A stretch of DNA of 64,000 nucleotides, from NCBI RefSeq assembly GCF_032191775.1, contig NZ_CP132507.1, positions 1,823,001-1,887,000 of the forward strand. Direction: 5' to 3'. The position numbers and the translations under genes were made by a program. Positions 35,625-45,751 of the stretch are shown here, one piece after another. Each line of letters begins with the position of its first letter. Within the stretch, counting starts at the first letter, position 1. The notes under the pieces are model-generated. The model was given only the letters and a program-made list of their open reading frames with translations. It had not been told where the DNA came from and did not search any database. The DNA is from Rhodoferax mekongensis (GTDB lineage: Bacteria; Pseudomonadota; Gammaproteobacteria; Burkholderiales; Burkholderiaceae_C).

Positions 35625-36755
35625 TTACGCGTCGAGCAGGATGCGCAGCATGCGGCGCAAAGGCTCGGCTGCCCCCCACAGCAGCTGATCACCGATGGTG
35701 AATGCACCCACATACTCGGGTCCCATGGCCAATTTGCGGATACGGCCCACGGGGATGGTCATGGTGCCGGTCACGGCCACGGGGGTCAGGTCCTGGATGG
35801 TGGCTTCGCGGGTGTTGGGCACCACTTTGACCCACTGGTTGTCTGCAGCGATCATGGCTTCGATGTCGGCCACGGGCACGTCTTTTTTCAGCTTGAAGGT
35901 CAGGGCCTGGCTGTGGCAGCGCATGGCACCCACGCGCACACAGAAACCATCTACGGGGATGGCGGAACTACCGAAGCCCTCGCCCATGCCCAGAATCTTG
36001 TTGGTTTCTGCCATGCCTTTCCACTCTTCCTTGGATTGGCCATTGCCAAGGTCTTTGTCGATCCAGGGGATCAGCGAACCACCCAGTGGCACGCCGAAGT
36101 TGGCAGTCTCTGCGCCGGTCAGTGCGCGCTGCTTGGCGATGACTTTGCGGTCGATTTCCAGAATCGCACTCTTGGGGTCGTCGAGCAGGGCTTTGACTTC
36201 GGCGTTCAACGTGCCGTACTGGGTCAGCAGTTCGCGCATGTGTTGTGCGCCGCCGCCGGATGCTGCCTGGTAAGTCTGGGTGCTCATCCACTCGACCAAG
36301 CCGGCCTTGTAGAGTGCGCCCACGCCCATCAGCATGCAGCTCACGGTGCAGTTGCCGCCCACCCAGTTCTTGCCGCCCTTGGCCAGCGCGTCCTTGATGA
36401 CGGGCATGTTGACCGGGTCCAGGATGATGACAGCATCTTTCTCCATGCGCAGTGTGGAAGCTGCGTCGATCCAGTGACCGTTCCAGCCCGCTGCGCGCAG
36501 CTTGGGGAATACTTCAGTGGTGTAGTCGCCGCCTTGGGCAGTGATGATGATGTCGCAGCGCTTGAGGGCGTCGATGTTGTAGGCGTCTTGCAGCGTGGTT
36601 TCGTTCTTGGCCTCAGCCGGAGCCTTGCCGCCTGCATTGCTGGTGGAGAAGAAAAGCGGTTCGATCAGATCGAAGTCTTTTTCCTGCGCCATGCGATCCA
36701 TCAATACCGAGCCGACCATGCCGCGCCAGCCGACCAAACCTACCAACTTGCTCAT
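35625..36755 (-). CDS. asd: Aspartate-semialdehyde dehydrogenase
   Basis: 376 residues. Reduces aspartyl phosphate to the semialdehyde, feeding lysine/DAP, methionine and threonine synthesis. NADP-binding start [18 protein letters not shown], catalytic cysteine in [12 protein letters not shown], and [16 protein letters not shown] containing the catalytic histidine. This is the proteobacterial (Escherichia coli-like) type. Located between leuB and fimV. Confidence 0.97.
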   Translation of the reverse strand: MSKLVGLVGWRGMVGSVLMDRMAQEKDFDLIEPLFFSTSNAGGKAPAEAKNETTLQDAYNIDALKRCDIIITAQGGDYTTEVFPKLRAAGWNGHWIDAASTLRMEKDAVIILDPVNMPVIKDALAKGGKNWVGGNCTVSCMLMGVGALYKAGLVEWMSTQTYQAASGGGAQHMRELLTQYGTLNAEVKALLDDPKSAILEIDRKVIAKQRALTGAETANFGVPLGGSLIPWIDKDLGNGQSKEEWKGMAETNKILGMGEGFGSSAIPVDGFCVRVGAMRCHSQALTFKLKKDVPVADIEAMIAADNQWVKVVPNTREATIQDLTPVAVTGTMTIPVGRIRKLAMGPEYVGAFTIGDQLLWGAAEPLRRMLRILLDA

Positions 36756-36849
36756 ATCAACGCCCTTTCAATGTAAACAAACGATGCCCGACCTGGGCTG
36801 TTTGCTCCGGCTCGTCTGGCCGGGGGCGCACGACGATACCGGAGCTGGA

Positions 36850-36951
36850 TCAGCCCTTAATGGTCGTGGTTTTGGAAATGATTGCGCGCGCGGCCTTGGC
36901 TGCCTTGGAGGCAGTCAACAAGCTTAAAGAGAAGGGGCGTGCGGCAAACAT
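36850..36951 (-). CDS. Possible leaderless 33-residue ORF before asd
   Basis: A TACAAT -10-like element (- strand, 36958-36963) lies about 7 bp before an ATG at 36951 that opens a 33-codon frame (MFAARPFSLSLL..., ending KTTTIKG), rich in Ala, Lys and Ser. With no room for a ribosome-binding site it would be a leaderless mRNA. It could equally be an untranslated asd leader. I do not recognise the peptide. Confidence 0.25.
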   Translation of the reverse strand: MFAARPFSLSLLTASKAAKAARAIISKTTTIKG

Positions 36952-37021
36952 GGGATTATTGTAGCGCAAAACAAGAATTTTTTGCTCCGCGCGGACTGAA
37001 TTGATTTTGCTTGGCGAAGGC

Positions 37022-37035
37022 CTGTTGCGCAACAG
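37022..37035. repeat. 14-bp palindrome after leuB
   Basis: CTGTTGC-GCAACAG is a perfect dyad about 20 bp after the leuB stop, without a T-run; possible operator or weak 3'-end structure. Together with the small ORF above it is all I can identify in the 298-bp gap between asd and leuB. Confidence 0.35.
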
Positions 37036-37053
37036 ACCCTCGCATCGCGGTGT

Positions 37054-38124
37054 TTAGGCCAGTGCCTTGAGGACTGCGTCGCCCATCTCTTTGGTGCTGA
37101 CCTTGGTAGTGCCTTCGCTGTAAATGTCGGCTGTGCGGAAACCTTGCTCAAGCACCTTCTTCACGGCGGCTTCAATGCGCTGTGCGGCAGCTTCTTGGTT
37201 CAGGCTGAAGCGCAGCATCATCGCGGCGCTCAGGATAGTGGCCAGCGGGTTGGCGATGCCTTTGCCTGCGATGTCCGGTGCGCTGCCATGGCTGGGTTCA
37301 TACAGGCCCTGGTTGCTGCTATTCAGGCTGGCAGAAGGCAGCATGCCGATGGAGCCGGTCAGCATAGAGGCTTCGTCGGACAGGATGTCGCCGAACATGT
37401 TACCGGTGACCAGCACGTCAAACTTCTTGGGCGCCTTCACCAGCTGCATGGCGGCGTTGTCCACCAGCATGTGGTCCAGCTCCACGTCGGGGTATTGCTG
37501 GCCCACTTCCACCATCACGTCTTTCCAGAGCTGCGAGGTTTCCAGCACGTTGTTCTTGTCGACGCTGGTGACGCGCTTGTTGCGCTTTTGGGCGGCTTGG
37601 AACGCGACGTGCGCAATGCGCTCGATTTCGGGGCGGCTGTAGCGCATGGTGTCGAACGCTTCTTCCGCTCCGGGGAAGTGGCCATCAGTCGCAATGCGGC
37701 GGCCGCGGGGCTGTCCGAAGTAGATGTCACCCGTCAGTTCGCGGATGATGAGGATGTCCAGGCCCGCAATCAGCTCGGGCTTGAGGCTGGAGGCGCCCAC
37801 CAGCTGCTCGTAGCAAATGGCCGGGCGGAAGTTGGCAAAAAGACCCAAATTTTTGCGCAAACCCAGGATGGCCTGCTCGGGGCGGAACTGGCGCTCCAGC
37901 TTGTCGTACTTCCAGTCGCCCACGGCGCCGAACAACACAGCGTCGGCTTCTTTGGCCAGTTTGAGGGTGGCTTCAGGCAGGGGGTGGCCATGGGCCTCAT
38001 AGGCGCAACCGCCCACGAGTGCGGTATCCATTTCCAGCTTCAGGTCCAGTGCGTTCAAAACCTTCACGGCTTCCGCCACGATTTCGGTGCCGATGCCGTC
38101 ACCCGGCAAGACTGCAATTTTCAT
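37054..38124 (-). CDS. leuB: 3-isopropylmalate dehydrogenase
   Basis: 356 residues. NAD-dependent oxidative decarboxylation in leucine synthesis. [20 protein letters not shown] start, [14 protein letters not shown], catalytic lysine in [17 protein letters not shown], and [24 protein letters not shown] for metal and NAD binding. Last gene of the leuC-entericidin-leuD-leuB run; a repeat copy separates it from leuD. Confidence 0.98.
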   Translation of the reverse strand: MKIAVLPGDGIGTEIVAEAVKVLNALDLKLEMDTALVGGCAYEAHGHPLPEATLKLAKEADAVLFGAVGDWKYDKLERQFRPEQAILGLRKNLGLFANFRPAICYEQLVGASSLKPELIAGLDILIIRELTGDIYFGQPRGRRIATDGHFPGAEEAFDTMRYSRPEIERIAHVAFQAAQKRNKRVTSVDKNNVLETSQLWKDVMVEVGQQYPDVELDHMLVDNAAMQLVKAPKKFDVLVTGNMFGDILSDEASMLTGSIGMLPSASLNSSNQGLYEPSHGSAPDIAGKGIANPLATILSAAMMLRFSLNQEAAAQRIEAAVKKVLEQGFRTADIYSEGTTKVSTKEMGDAVLKALA

Positions 38125-38138
38125 GATGTCCTTTGAAT

Positions 38139-38194
38139 ACTATGAATTTGATAGCTGCTCACGCAGACATGGTCTGCGCCAGCCAGGGTTTTGT
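38139..38194 (-). repeat. Interspersed repeat copy 6, leuD 3' end
   Basis: On the - strand CAAAACCCTGGCTGGCGC, ATGTCTGCGTGAGCAGC, TATCAAATTCATAG. It encodes the LeuD C-terminus ([10 protein letters not shown]) including its stop TGA and fills most of the leuD-leuB gap. Confidence 0.8.
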
Positions 38195-38809
38195 AGCCAA
38201 ACGTTGGGCTTCGAACGCCTTGATCTTGTCGGCATGACGCAGGGTCAGGCCGATGTCGTCAAAGCCGTTGAGCAAGCAGTACTTGCGGAAGGCCTGTACG
38301 TCGAATTGGATTTCTTCACCCTGTGGCTTGACAATGACTTGGCGCTCCAGATCAATGGTGAGCTGGTAGCCGGGGAAGGCTAGTGCTTCGTTGAACAACT
38401 GGTCTACTTGGGCTTCGCTCAGCTGGATCGGCAGCAGGCCGTTCTTGAAGCAGTTGTTGAAGAAGATGTCGGCGTAGCTGGGCGCGATGATGGCGCGAAA
38501 GCCATATTGGTCAATCGCCCAGGGCGCATGCTCGCGGCTGGAGCCGCAGCCGAAGTTTTTGCGCGCCAACAGGATGGATGCGCCGGCATAGCGGGGTTGG
38601 TTCAGCACAAAGTCAGGGTTGGGCTTGCGGCTGGCGGGGTCCTGGCCGGGGTAGCCCGCATCCAGGTAGCGCCACTCGTCAAACAGGTTCTGACCGAAGC
38701 CGGTTTTACGGATAGATTTGAGAAACTGCTTGGGGATGATCGCGTCGGTATCCACGTTTTCGCGGTCCATGGGCGCAACCAGCCCTTGGTGAACGGTAAA
38801 TTTTTTCAT
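38159..38809 (-). CDS. leuD: 3-isopropylmalate dehydratase small subunit
   Basis: 216 residues. Swivelling domain of isopropylmalate isomerase. [20 protein letters not shown] start and the active-site stretch [19 protein letters not shown], then [20 protein letters not shown]. The last eight or so residues plus stop are translated from a copy of the interspersed repeat. Start ATG overlaps the entericidin stop by ATGA. Confidence 0.97.
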   Translation of the reverse strand: MKKFTVHQGLVAPMDRENVDTDAIIPKQFLKSIRKTGFGQNLFDEWRYLDAGYPGQDPASRKPNPDFVLNQPRYAGASILLARKNFGCGSSREHAPWAIDQYGFRAIIAPSYADIFFNNCFKNGLLPIQLSEAQVDQLFNEALAFPGYQLTIDLERQVIVKPQGEEIQFDVQAFRKYCLLNGFDDIGLTLRHADKIKAFEAQRLATKPWLAQTMSA

Positions 38810-38934
38810 TTCTTGGCAGCGCCTTCAATTTTCTCGCCGGCCTTTTGAATGTCCTGGCCCATGCCTTTGACGGTGTTGCATCCAGACAGCAACAGCAGGG
38901 CAGTGGCGCATGCGGCGATAAGTGCGGTTTTCAT
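38806..38934 (-). CDS. Entericidin A/B family small lipoprotein
   Basis: 42 residues: [19 protein letters not shown] lipoprotein signal with lipobox LSGC, then [20 protein letters not shown], the entericidin signature. Entericidins are tiny outer-membrane lipoproteins connected with stress or a toxin-antidote function in enterobacteria. Placed between leuC and leuD and overlapping the leuD start by 4 bp, so leuD translation depends on it. Start chosen for the signal peptide; the frame is open 18 codons further upstream. Confidence 0.9.
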   Translation of the reverse strand: MKTALIAACATALLLLSGCNTVKGMGQDIQKAGEKIEGAAKK

Positions 38935-38953
38935 ATTCAGTCCTTTCAAGGGT

Positions 38954-40402
38954 TCAGGCGAACTTGCGGATATCAACAAAATGACCATGGATGGCTGCGG
39001 CAGCCGCCATAGCGGGGCTCACCAAGTGGGTGCGGCCACCGGCGCCCTGGCGGCCTTCGAAGTTGCGGTTGCTGGTGGAGGCGCAGCGCTCGCCCGGCTC
39101 CAGGCGGTCGGCGTTCATGGCCAGGCACATGGAGCAGCCCGGTTCGCGCCACTCGAAGCCGGCAGCCTTGAAGATCTCATGCAGGCCTTCGCGCTCGGCC
39201 TGTTCTTTGACCAGGCCGGAGCCGGGCACGACCATGGCCAGCTTGATGTTCTTGGCCACTCTCTGGCCGAGCTTTTTCACCACGGCAGCGGCTTCACGCA
39301 TGTCTTCGATGCGGCTATTGGTGCAGGAACCGATGAACACTTTGTCCACGAACAAATCGTTCAAGGCCTTGCCGGGCTCCAAGCCCATGTAGGTGAGTGC
39401 CCGCTCGATGGCGCCACGCTTGTTGGCGTCTTTTTCCTTGTCGGGGTCCGGAACAGAAGCGTCCACGCCCAGCACCATTTCGGGCGAGGTACCCCAGGTG
39501 ACTTGCGGCACGATCTGGGTAGCGTCCAGCTCCACCACGGTGTCGAAATGCGCACCGGGGTCCGAGTGCAGGGTCTTCCAGAAGGCGACAGCCTGTTCCC
39601 ACTCCACTGCGGCAGCTTCAGGTGTGGCGGCGTTGGCGCCGGGGGCCAAGGGGCGGCCCTTGATGTAGTCGATGGTTTTCTCATCCACGGCGACCAATCC
39701 AGCGCGGGCGCCGGCTTCAATGGCCATGTTGCACACCGTCATGCGGCCTTCCATACTCAACGCACGGATGGCGGAGCCGCCGAATTCGATGGTGTAGCCG
39801 GTGCCGCCTGCGGTGCCGATTTTGCCGATGATGGCCAGCACAATGTCCTTGCCGGTGATGCCGGGAGCAACGTTACCTTCGACCTTGATCAGCATGTTCT
39901 TCGCCTTTTTGGCCAAGAGGGTTTGCGTGGCCATCACGTGCTCGACCTCACTGGTACCGATGCCATGGGCCAAGGCTCCAAAAGCACCGTGCGTGGAGGT
40001 ATGGGAGTCGCCGCACACCACGGTCATGCCGGGCAGGGTGGCGCCGTTTTCAGGCCCCATGACGTGTACGATGCCCTGGCGCTTGGACAGGAAGGGGAAA
40101 TAAGCGGCTGAGCCGAATTCCTTGATGTTGCTGTCCAGGGTGGTGACCTGTTCTTTGCTGGTCGGGTCGGTGATGCCGTCGTAGCCCAGCTCCCAACCGG
40201 TGGTCGGCGTGTTGTGGTCGGCGGTGGCCACAATGGAACTCACGCGCCAGACCTTGCGGCCCGCTTCACGCAGCCCTTCAAACGCCTGGGGGCTGGTCAC
40301 TTCGTGGACCAGATGGCGGTCGATGTAGAGGATGGAGGTGCCATCGTCTTCGGTATGGACGACGTGGTCGTCCCAGAGTTTGTCGTAGAGCGTGCGTGCC
40401 AT
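38954..40402 (-). CDS. leuC: 3-isopropylmalate dehydratase large subunit
   Basis: 482 residues, aconitase superfamily. [20 protein letters not shown] start, [38 protein letters not shown] and [20 protein letters not shown] carry the [4Fe-4S] cysteines. Interconverts 2- and 3-isopropylmalate with LeuD. Lies 11 bp after a LysR-type regulator on the same strand. Confidence 0.98.
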   Translation of the reverse strand: MARTLYDKLWDDHVVHTEDDGTSILYIDRHLVHEVTSPQAFEGLREAGRKVWRVSSIVATADHNTPTTGWELGYDGITDPTSKEQVTTLDSNIKEFGSAAYFPFLSKRQGIVHVMGPENGATLPGMTVVCGDSHTSTHGAFGALAHGIGTSEVEHVMATQTLLAKKAKNMLIKVEGNVAPGITGKDIVLAIIGKIGTAGGTGYTIEFGGSAIRALSMEGRMTVCNMAIEAGARAGLVAVDEKTIDYIKGRPLAPGANAATPEAAAVEWEQAVAFWKTLHSDPGAHFDTVVELDATQIVPQVTWGTSPEMVLGVDASVPDPDKEKDANKRGAIERALTYMGLEPGKALNDLFVDKVFIGSCTNSRIEDMREAAAVVKKLGQRVAKNIKLAMVVPGSGLVKEQAEREGLHEIFKAAGFEWREPGCSMCLAMNADRLEPGERCASTSNRNFEGRQGAGGRTHLVSPAMAAAAAIHGHFVDIRKFA

Positions 40403-40413
40403 TTTTGCTTCCT

Positions 40414-41328
40414 TTAGAGAGACGATTTTAGGTGGTCGACCAGCAAGCGCGCACTGCGCGGCAGGGTCGAGAAGTCGCGGGCCACCAGCTCAATGCGGCG
40501 GTGGGCCCAGGGGTCGGTGAGGGGAACTGCGGCCAGTTCACCTGCGTTGTGCATCAGGGTGAATGCGCGCAGGGGCATGACGCCCACGCCCAGGCCGTTG
40601 TGAATCATGCGGCACATGGCATCGAGCCCGGTGACCTGGATGCGCAGTTTGATGCTCTGGCCCAGCGCTGTGGCCGCCTGGCGCATGGCGACATAGATGG
40701 AGCTGTTGGAGTGCAGGCCCACATGATCCAGCGCCAAGGTGTCCGCGAACGCGACTGAGGGCTCGCGGGCGAGCGCATGGGTGCGGGGAACAATAAGCAC
40801 CAGTTGGTCCTGCCGGTAGGGCAGGGTCTGCAATTCGCCCACGCCGTCCGCCGTATTGCAGACACCAAAATCGGCGGCACCTTCCTCAACGGCACGAATG
40901 ACTTCGGTACTCAGGTGCTCTTCCAGATCAATCTTGATGCCTTGGTGGGCACGGATGAAGGCGCCCAAGTCTTCCGGTAGAAACTGCACCGTGGCCGAGA
41001 TGCTGGCGTGTACCCGCACCTGGCCTTTGGCGCCGTCGGCATATTCCGTGAGCTCAGTGTGCATACGGTCGAGGCTGAAGAACACGCTGCGGGCGTGGTG
41101 CAACAGGCTTTGCCCCGCTGGGGTAGGGTGCACACCGCGTGAATGGCGTTGTAGCAGCTGGCTGCCTAGCGCCAGCTCCAGATCACTGAGCCGCTTGCTG
41201 AGTGCTGAGGGGGCAATGAATTCGCGCTCCGCAGCCTTGCCGATGCTACCTGTCTCGCAGACAGCCACAAACATCTGTAGCGATGTCAGGTCCATCCGGC
41301 GGGTGAGGGGGCGGTCAATGTGCGGCAT
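40414..41328 (-). CDS. LysR-type transcriptional regulator
   Basis: 304 residues. N-terminal winged helix ([40 protein letters not shown]) and a periplasmic-binding-like effector domain. An internal ATG at 41295, encoding MDLTSLQMF, is the more typical LysR start. It is co-directional with leuC and 11 bp from it, which is unusual, since LysR genes are more often divergent from their targets; it may control leuCDB. The ligand is unknown. Confidence 0.9.
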   Translation of the reverse strand: MPHIDRPLTRRMDLTSLQMFVAVCETGSIGKAAEREFIAPSALSKRLSDLELALGSQLLQRHSRGVHPTPAGQSLLHHARSVFFSLDRMHTELTEYADGAKGQVRVHASISATVQFLPEDLGAFIRAHQGIKIDLEEHLSTEVIRAVEEGAADFGVCNTADGVGELQTLPYRQDQLVLIVPRTHALAREPSVAFADTLALDHVGLHSNSSIYVAMRQAATALGQSIKLRIQVTGLDAMCRMIHNGLGVGVMPLRAFTLMHNAGELAAVPLTDPWAHRRIELVARDFSTLPRSARLLVDHLKSSL

Positions 41329-41464
41329 TTAGAGACGGCATCGTGATCAGCGATGTGAAGTCGGTATTTTCCCACTTGCTACGGGATTAGTCATCGCATT
41401 TCGAGATGCCATAGATCTTGACTGTGAAAGGCTTTTTCTCGACATGCAGCAGTCGATGGGCTGT

Positions 41465-41528
41465 AAATTGCTATGAAAACAGTAGCTACTTGCGCAGAGT
41501 CCATGTGCACTAGAGCCGGATTGGATAC
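41465..41528 (-). repeat. Interspersed repeat copy 7, gltA-lysR gap
   Basis: On the + strand AAATTGCTATGAAAACAGTA, then GCTACTTGCGC, then CTAGAGCCGGATTGGATAC. It ends where the gltA terminator begins. Confidence 0.8.
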
Positions 41529-41529
41529 A

Positions 41530-41566
41530 AAAAACCCCGCGGCCTTTGCAGGCGGCGGGGTTTTCA
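41530..41566 (-). terminator. Intrinsic terminator of gltA
   Basis: On the - strand AAAACCCCGCCGCC, loop, then GGCCGCGGGGTTTT followed by more T; a strong stem about 18 bp after the gltA stop. It ends the sdhCDAB-sdhE-gltA operon. Confidence 0.88.
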
Positions 41567-41584
41567 GGGTAGGCCAGGGAGGGC

Positions 41585-42895
41585 TTAACGCTGGTCCAGT
41601 GGCTTGACGTCGCGCTTGACGGAGCCGGTGAACAACTGGCGTGGGCGGCCGATCTTGTACTCAGGGTCGCCGATCATTTCGTTCAACTGGGCAATCCAGC
41701 CGACGGTACGGGCCAAAGCGAAGATACCGGTGAACAGGTTCACAGGGATGCCGATGGCGCGCTGCACGATGCCGGAATAGAAGTCCACGTTGGGGTACAG
41801 CTTGCGTTGGACAAAGTAGTCGTCTTCCAGGGCAATCTTTTCCAGCTGCTTGGCCAGCTTGAACAAGGGGTCGTTTTCCAGACCCAAGGCTTCCAGCACT
41901 TCGTTGCAGGTTTCCTGCATGAGCTTGGCGCGGGGGTCGTAGTTCTTGTACACGCGGTGACCGAAGCCCATGAGCTTGACACCGGAGTTCTTGTCCTTGA
42001 CCTGTTCCATGAACTGGCCGACCTTGGACACGCCGCCTTGGCGCTGGATGTCTTCCAGCATGTTCAGGCAGGCTTCGTTGGCGCCACCGTGGGCAGGGCC
42101 CCACAAGCAAGCCACACCGGCGGCAATGGCTGCAAACGGGTTGGTGCCGGAGGAACCGCACAGACGCACGGTGGAGGTAGACGCGTTTTGCTCGTGGTCA
42201 GCATGCAGGATGAAGATGCGGTCCATCGCACGTTCGATCACGGGGTTGACCTTGTACTCTTCGCAAGGAGTGCCGAACATCATGCGCAGGAAGTTGCCGG
42301 AGTAGCTCAGGTCGTTCTGCGGGTACATGAAAGGCTGGCCCACGCCGTACTTGTAGGCCATGGCCACGAGCGTAGGCATCTTGGCGATTAGGCGGATCGC
42401 GGCGATTTCGCGGTGCTCGGGGTTATTGATGTCGGTGCTGTCGTGGTAGAACGCAGACAGTGCGCCCACCAAGCCGGTCAATACGGCCATAGGGTGCGCG
42501 TCGCGGCGGAAGCCACGCAGGAAGAACTGCATCTGCTCGTTGACCATGGTGTGGTTGGTCACGAGTTTGTGGAACGCCACTTGTTCGGTTTTGTTGGGCA
42601 ATTCACCCTTCAGCAACAGGTGGCAGGTGTCGAGGTAGTCGACGTTGGTGGCCAACTGTTCGATGGGGTAGCCGCGGTACAGCAGTTCACCCTTGTCGCC
42701 GTCGATGTAAGTGATGCCGGACTGGCAGGAAGCGGTTGAGAGAAAACCGGGGTCATAGGTGAACATGCCGGTCTGGGCGTAAAGCTTGCGGATGTCGATC
42801 ACATCCGGTCCGATGTTGCCCTGGTACACGGGCATTTCCACACTGGGGCTGCCGTTACTGAACGACAGGGTGGCTTTGTTATCAGCTAGTTTCAT
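41585..42895 (-). CDS. gltA: Citrate synthase (type II)
   Basis: 436 residues. Condenses oxaloacetate and acetyl-CoA. Family landmarks: [14 protein letters not shown], active-site His in [29 protein letters not shown] with the second histidine, and [14 protein letters not shown]; Asp in DFYSGIV. The N-terminal domain fits the allosteric hexameric type of Gram-negative bacteria. Last gene of the sdh operon, 10 bp after sdhE. Confidence 0.98.
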   Translation of the reverse strand: MKLADNKATLSFSNGSPSVEMPVYQGNIGPDVIDIRKLYAQTGMFTYDPGFLSTASCQSGITYIDGDKGELLYRGYPIEQLATNVDYLDTCHLLLKGELPNKTEQVAFHKLVTNHTMVNEQMQFFLRGFRRDAHPMAVLTGLVGALSAFYHDSTDINNPEHREIAAIRLIAKMPTLVAMAYKYGVGQPFMYPQNDLSYSGNFLRMMFGTPCEEYKVNPVIERAMDRIFILHADHEQNASTSTVRLCGSSGTNPFAAIAAGVACLWGPAHGGANEACLNMLEDIQRQGGVSKVGQFMEQVKDKNSGVKLMGFGHRVYKNYDPRAKLMQETCNEVLEALGLENDPLFKLAKQLEKIALEDDYFVQRKLYPNVDFYSGIVQRAIGIPVNLFTGIFALARTVGWIAQLNEMIGDPEYKIGRPRQLFTGSVKRDVKPLDQR

Positions 42896-42905
42896 CTTTC
42901 GCCTT

Positions 42906-43184
42906 TCAGAGAGGTTCTCTCAACATTTTTAAAACTTCATGGACGTCTGCGCGATCGAGGGCAGCGTCCACCTGCAACAGCGTTTTTCGTGCCAGATGGA
43001 CGTCCAGCAGGTCGTTGTCGCTCAAGTCCATCAGCGCCGACAGGGCATCGGCATGGCGCACCGTCAGCGTATCGCTGTACCGGCGGAAGAAGCGCTCGAT
43101 GAACAAGTCGTTTTCCAGCAAGCCGCGCCGGCAACGCCATTGCAGCTTGCTCAAACCCCGTTCATCAATCAATGCTTCAGTCAC
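42906..43184 (-). CDS. sdhE: Succinate dehydrogenase assembly factor SdhE
   Basis: 92 residues. The RGxxE flavinylation motif is seen in [18 protein letters not shown]. Promotes covalent FAD attachment to SdhA. Sits between sdhB and gltA, which fits that role. In enterobacteria its partner gene is ygfX; here the ygfX-like gene is 41 kb away at 1089-1556. Confidence 0.94.
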   Translation of the reverse strand: MTEALIDERGLSKLQWRCRRGLLENDLFIERFFRRYSDTLTVRHADALSALMDLSDNDLLDVHLARKTLLQVDAALDRADVHEVLKMLREPL

Positions 43185-43205
43185 GCGTGTGCACCTTGGT
43201 CTGTA

Positions 43206-43910
43206 TCAAACGGCACGCAGGACCATCATTTCCTTGATCTTGCCGATGGCCTTGGTGGGGTTCAGACCCTTGGGGCACACATCGACGCAGTTCATGATGG
43301 TGTGGCAACGGAACAGGCGGTAGGGGTCTTCCAGATTGTCCAGACGCTCACCGGTGGCTTGATCGCGGCTGTCCGCAATGAAGCGGTAGGCCTGCAGCAA
43401 GCCGGCGGGACCTACAAACTTGTCGGGGTTCCACCAGAAGCTGGGGCAGCTGGTCGAGCAGCTGGCGCACAAGATGCACTCATACAGGCCGTTGAGTTCT
43501 TCACGCTCTTCGGGGGACTGCAGACGCTCTTTCTCAGGCGGCACGGTGTCGTTGATCAGGTAAGGCTTGATCGAGTTGTACTGCTTGAAGAACTGGGTCA
43601 TATCCACGATCAGATCGCGGATCACGGGCAGACCGGGCAGAGGCTTGAGGACAATCTTGCCGGGCAGGGTGCGCATGTTGGTCAGGCAGGCCAGACCGTT
43701 CTTGCCGTTGATGTTCATGGCATCCGATCCGCAGACACCTTCGCGGCAGGAGCGGCGGAAGGAGATGGAAGGATCGATGGCTTTGAGCTTCATCAAGGCG
43801 TCCAGCAGCATGCGCTCGGAACCGTCGAGTTCTACCTCGATGTCCTGCATGTAGGGCTTGGCATCCTTGTCGGGATCGTAGCGGTAGATGGAGAAAGTAC
43901 GTTTGGTCAT
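43206..43910 (-). CDS. sdhB: Succinate dehydrogenase iron-sulfur subunit
   Basis: 234 residues. N-terminal plant-type ferredoxin domain with [2Fe-2S] cysteines (SCREGVCGSDAM, GLAC) and a C-terminal domain with the [4Fe-4S] and [3Fe-4S] motifs (CILCASCSTSCP, CHTIMNCVDVCPKGLNP). Passes electrons from SdhA FAD to quinone at SdhCD. Confidence 0.98.
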   Translation of the reverse strand: MTKRTFSIYRYDPDKDAKPYMQDIEVELDGSERMLLDALMKLKAIDPSISFRRSCREGVCGSDAMNINGKNGLACLTNMRTLPGKIVLKPLPGLPVIRDLIVDMTQFFKQYNSIKPYLINDTVPPEKERLQSPEEREELNGLYECILCASCSTSCPSFWWNPDKFVGPAGLLQAYRFIADSRDQATGERLDNLEDPYRLFRCHTIMNCVDVCPKGLNPTKAIGKIKEMMVLRAV

Positions 43911-43937
43911 GTTCAGGTTCTCGCGAAGGGTCTACGC

Positions 43938-45728
43938 TTAGAAAGTACGGACTTTGAGTGGCACGGAGTCCACGGTCAAAGGCTTCATCTGCACGGGCTT
44001 GTAGCTCAGGCGGTTGCCCTCGCTGTACCACAGGGTGTGTTTGTGCCAGTCTTGGTCGTTACGGCCATTGGGGTGTTCAGGCGTGTCGCCGTAGTCGTCC
44101 ACCGTGTGGGCACCACGGCTCTCGTGACGGGCCGCTGCCGACACGATGGTGGCCTGTGCGGCTTCGATCAGATTTTCGACTTCCAGCGCTTCGATGCGTG
44201 CAGTGTTGAAAACCTTGGACTTGTCCTTGAGGTTGAGCGCCTTGACACGCTCGCGCAGCTCGGCAATCTTGACCACGCCTTCGTCCATGCTCTTCTGGGT
44301 ACGGAACACGCCAGCGTGTTGCTGCATGGAAGCGCGCAGGTCGTTAGCAACGTCCTGGGCGTACTCACCGCTGGTGGCCTTGTCCAAGCGGGAAACGCGT
44401 TCCAACGTGCGGTCTGCAGCGTCCTTGGGCAGAGGCTTGTGCTCCTTGCTGCCTTTGATGTAGTTGACGATGTGGTTGCCTGCTGCACGACCGAACACCA
44501 GCAGGTCCAGCAGGGAGTTGGTGCCCAGGCGGTTGGCGCCGTGCACGGATACGCAGGAGCATTCGCCTACGGCGTACAAACCGTTGACCACCTGGTTGTG
44601 CACGTCGCCGTTTTGCACCACCACCTGGCCATTGACGTTGGTGGGAATACCACCCATCTGGTAGTGGATGGTGGGCACCACGGGGATAGGTTCTTTGGTG
44701 ATGTCCACGTTGGCGAAGTTCACGCCGATTTCATACACCGATGGCAGGCGCTTGTGGATGGTTTCTGCACCCAAGTGGTCCAGCTTCAAGAGCACATAGT
44801 CCTTGTTCGGACCGCAGCCACGGCCTTCCTTGATTTCCTGGTCCATGGAGCGGGACACGAAGTCACGCGGAGCCAAGTCTTTGAGGGTAGGCGCATAGCG
44901 CTCCATGAAACGTTCGCCGTTGCTGTTGAGCAGAATAGCGCCTTCGCCGCGGCAACCTTCGGTCAGCAACACGCCGGCACCAGCCACGCCGGTGGGGTGG
45001 AACTGCCAGAACTCCATGTCTTCCAACGGTATGCCAGCACGCGCTGCCATGCCAAGGCCGTCACCGGTGTTGATGAAGGCGTTGGTGGAGGCTGCGAAGA
45101 TACGACCTGCGCCACCGGTGGCCAGCAGGGTGGTCTTGGCTTCCAGAATGTGGATATCGCCGGTTTCCATTTCCAGGGCGGTGACACCGACCACGTCGCC
45201 TTCGGCGTCACGGATCAGGTCCAGTGCCATCCACTCCACGAAGAAGCTGGTCTTGGCTGCCACGTTCTGCTGGTACAGCGTGTGCAACATGGCGTGACCG
45301 GTACGGTCAGCGGCAGCGCAAGCGCGTTCCACAGCTTTTTCACCGTAGTTGGCGGTGTGGCCGCCGAAGGGGCGCTGGTAAATGGTGCCGTCAGGGTTGC
45401 GGTCGAAAGGCATACCCATGTGCTCCAGGTCGTACACCACCTTGGGAGCTTCACGGCACATGAACTCGATAGCGTCCTGGTCGCCGAGCCAGTCGGAGCC
45501 CTTGACGGTGTCATAGAAGTGGTAGTGCCAGTTGTCGTCGTTCATGTTGCCCAAGGAGGCACCGATGCCGCCTTGTGCTGCCACGGTGTGGGAGCGGGTG
45601 GGGAACACTTTGGACAGAACGGCCACATTCAGTCCGGCACGTGCCAGCTGCAGGGAAGCGCGCATGCCGGAGCCACCGGCGCCGACGATCACGACGTCGA
45701 ATTTGCGTTTAGAGACGGAGTAAGACAT
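43938..45728 (-). CDS. sdhA: Succinate dehydrogenase flavoprotein subunit
   Basis: 596 residues. FAD-binding start FDVVIVGAGGSGMRASLQLA, the covalent-FAD histidine in TRSHTVAAQGGIGASLGN, substrate-site GGHTANYGEKAVERACAAAD, and the C-terminal WHKHTLWYSEGNRLSYKPV. Oxidises succinate to fumarate in complex II on the cytoplasmic face. Confidence 0.98.
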   Translation of the reverse strand: MSYSVSKRKFDVVIVGAGGSGMRASLQLARAGLNVAVLSKVFPTRSHTVAAQGGIGASLGNMNDDNWHYHFYDTVKGSDWLGDQDAIEFMCREAPKVVYDLEHMGMPFDRNPDGTIYQRPFGGHTANYGEKAVERACAAADRTGHAMLHTLYQQNVAAKTSFFVEWMALDLIRDAEGDVVGVTALEMETGDIHILEAKTTLLATGGAGRIFAASTNAFINTGDGLGMAARAGIPLEDMEFWQFHPTGVAGAGVLLTEGCRGEGAILLNSNGERFMERYAPTLKDLAPRDFVSRSMDQEIKEGRGCGPNKDYVLLKLDHLGAETIHKRLPSVYEIGVNFANVDITKEPIPVVPTIHYQMGGIPTNVNGQVVVQNGDVHNQVVNGLYAVGECSCVSVHGANRLGTNSLLDLLVFGRAAGNHIVNYIKGSKEHKPLPKDAADRTLERVSRLDKATSGEYAQDVANDLRASMQQHAGVFRTQKSMDEGVVKIAELRERVKALNLKDKSKVFNTARIEALEVENLIEAAQATIVSAAARHESRGAHTVDDYGDTPEHPNGRNDQDWHKHTLWYSEGNRLSYKPVQMKPLTVDSVPLKVRTF

Positions 45729-45751
45729 GTATTAGTGCCTGTTGGAGGGGA

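Noticed and set aside
35517..36776. A 419-codon open frame opposite asd
   Set aside because: Antisense shadow of asd; composition and lack of motifs argue against a gene.
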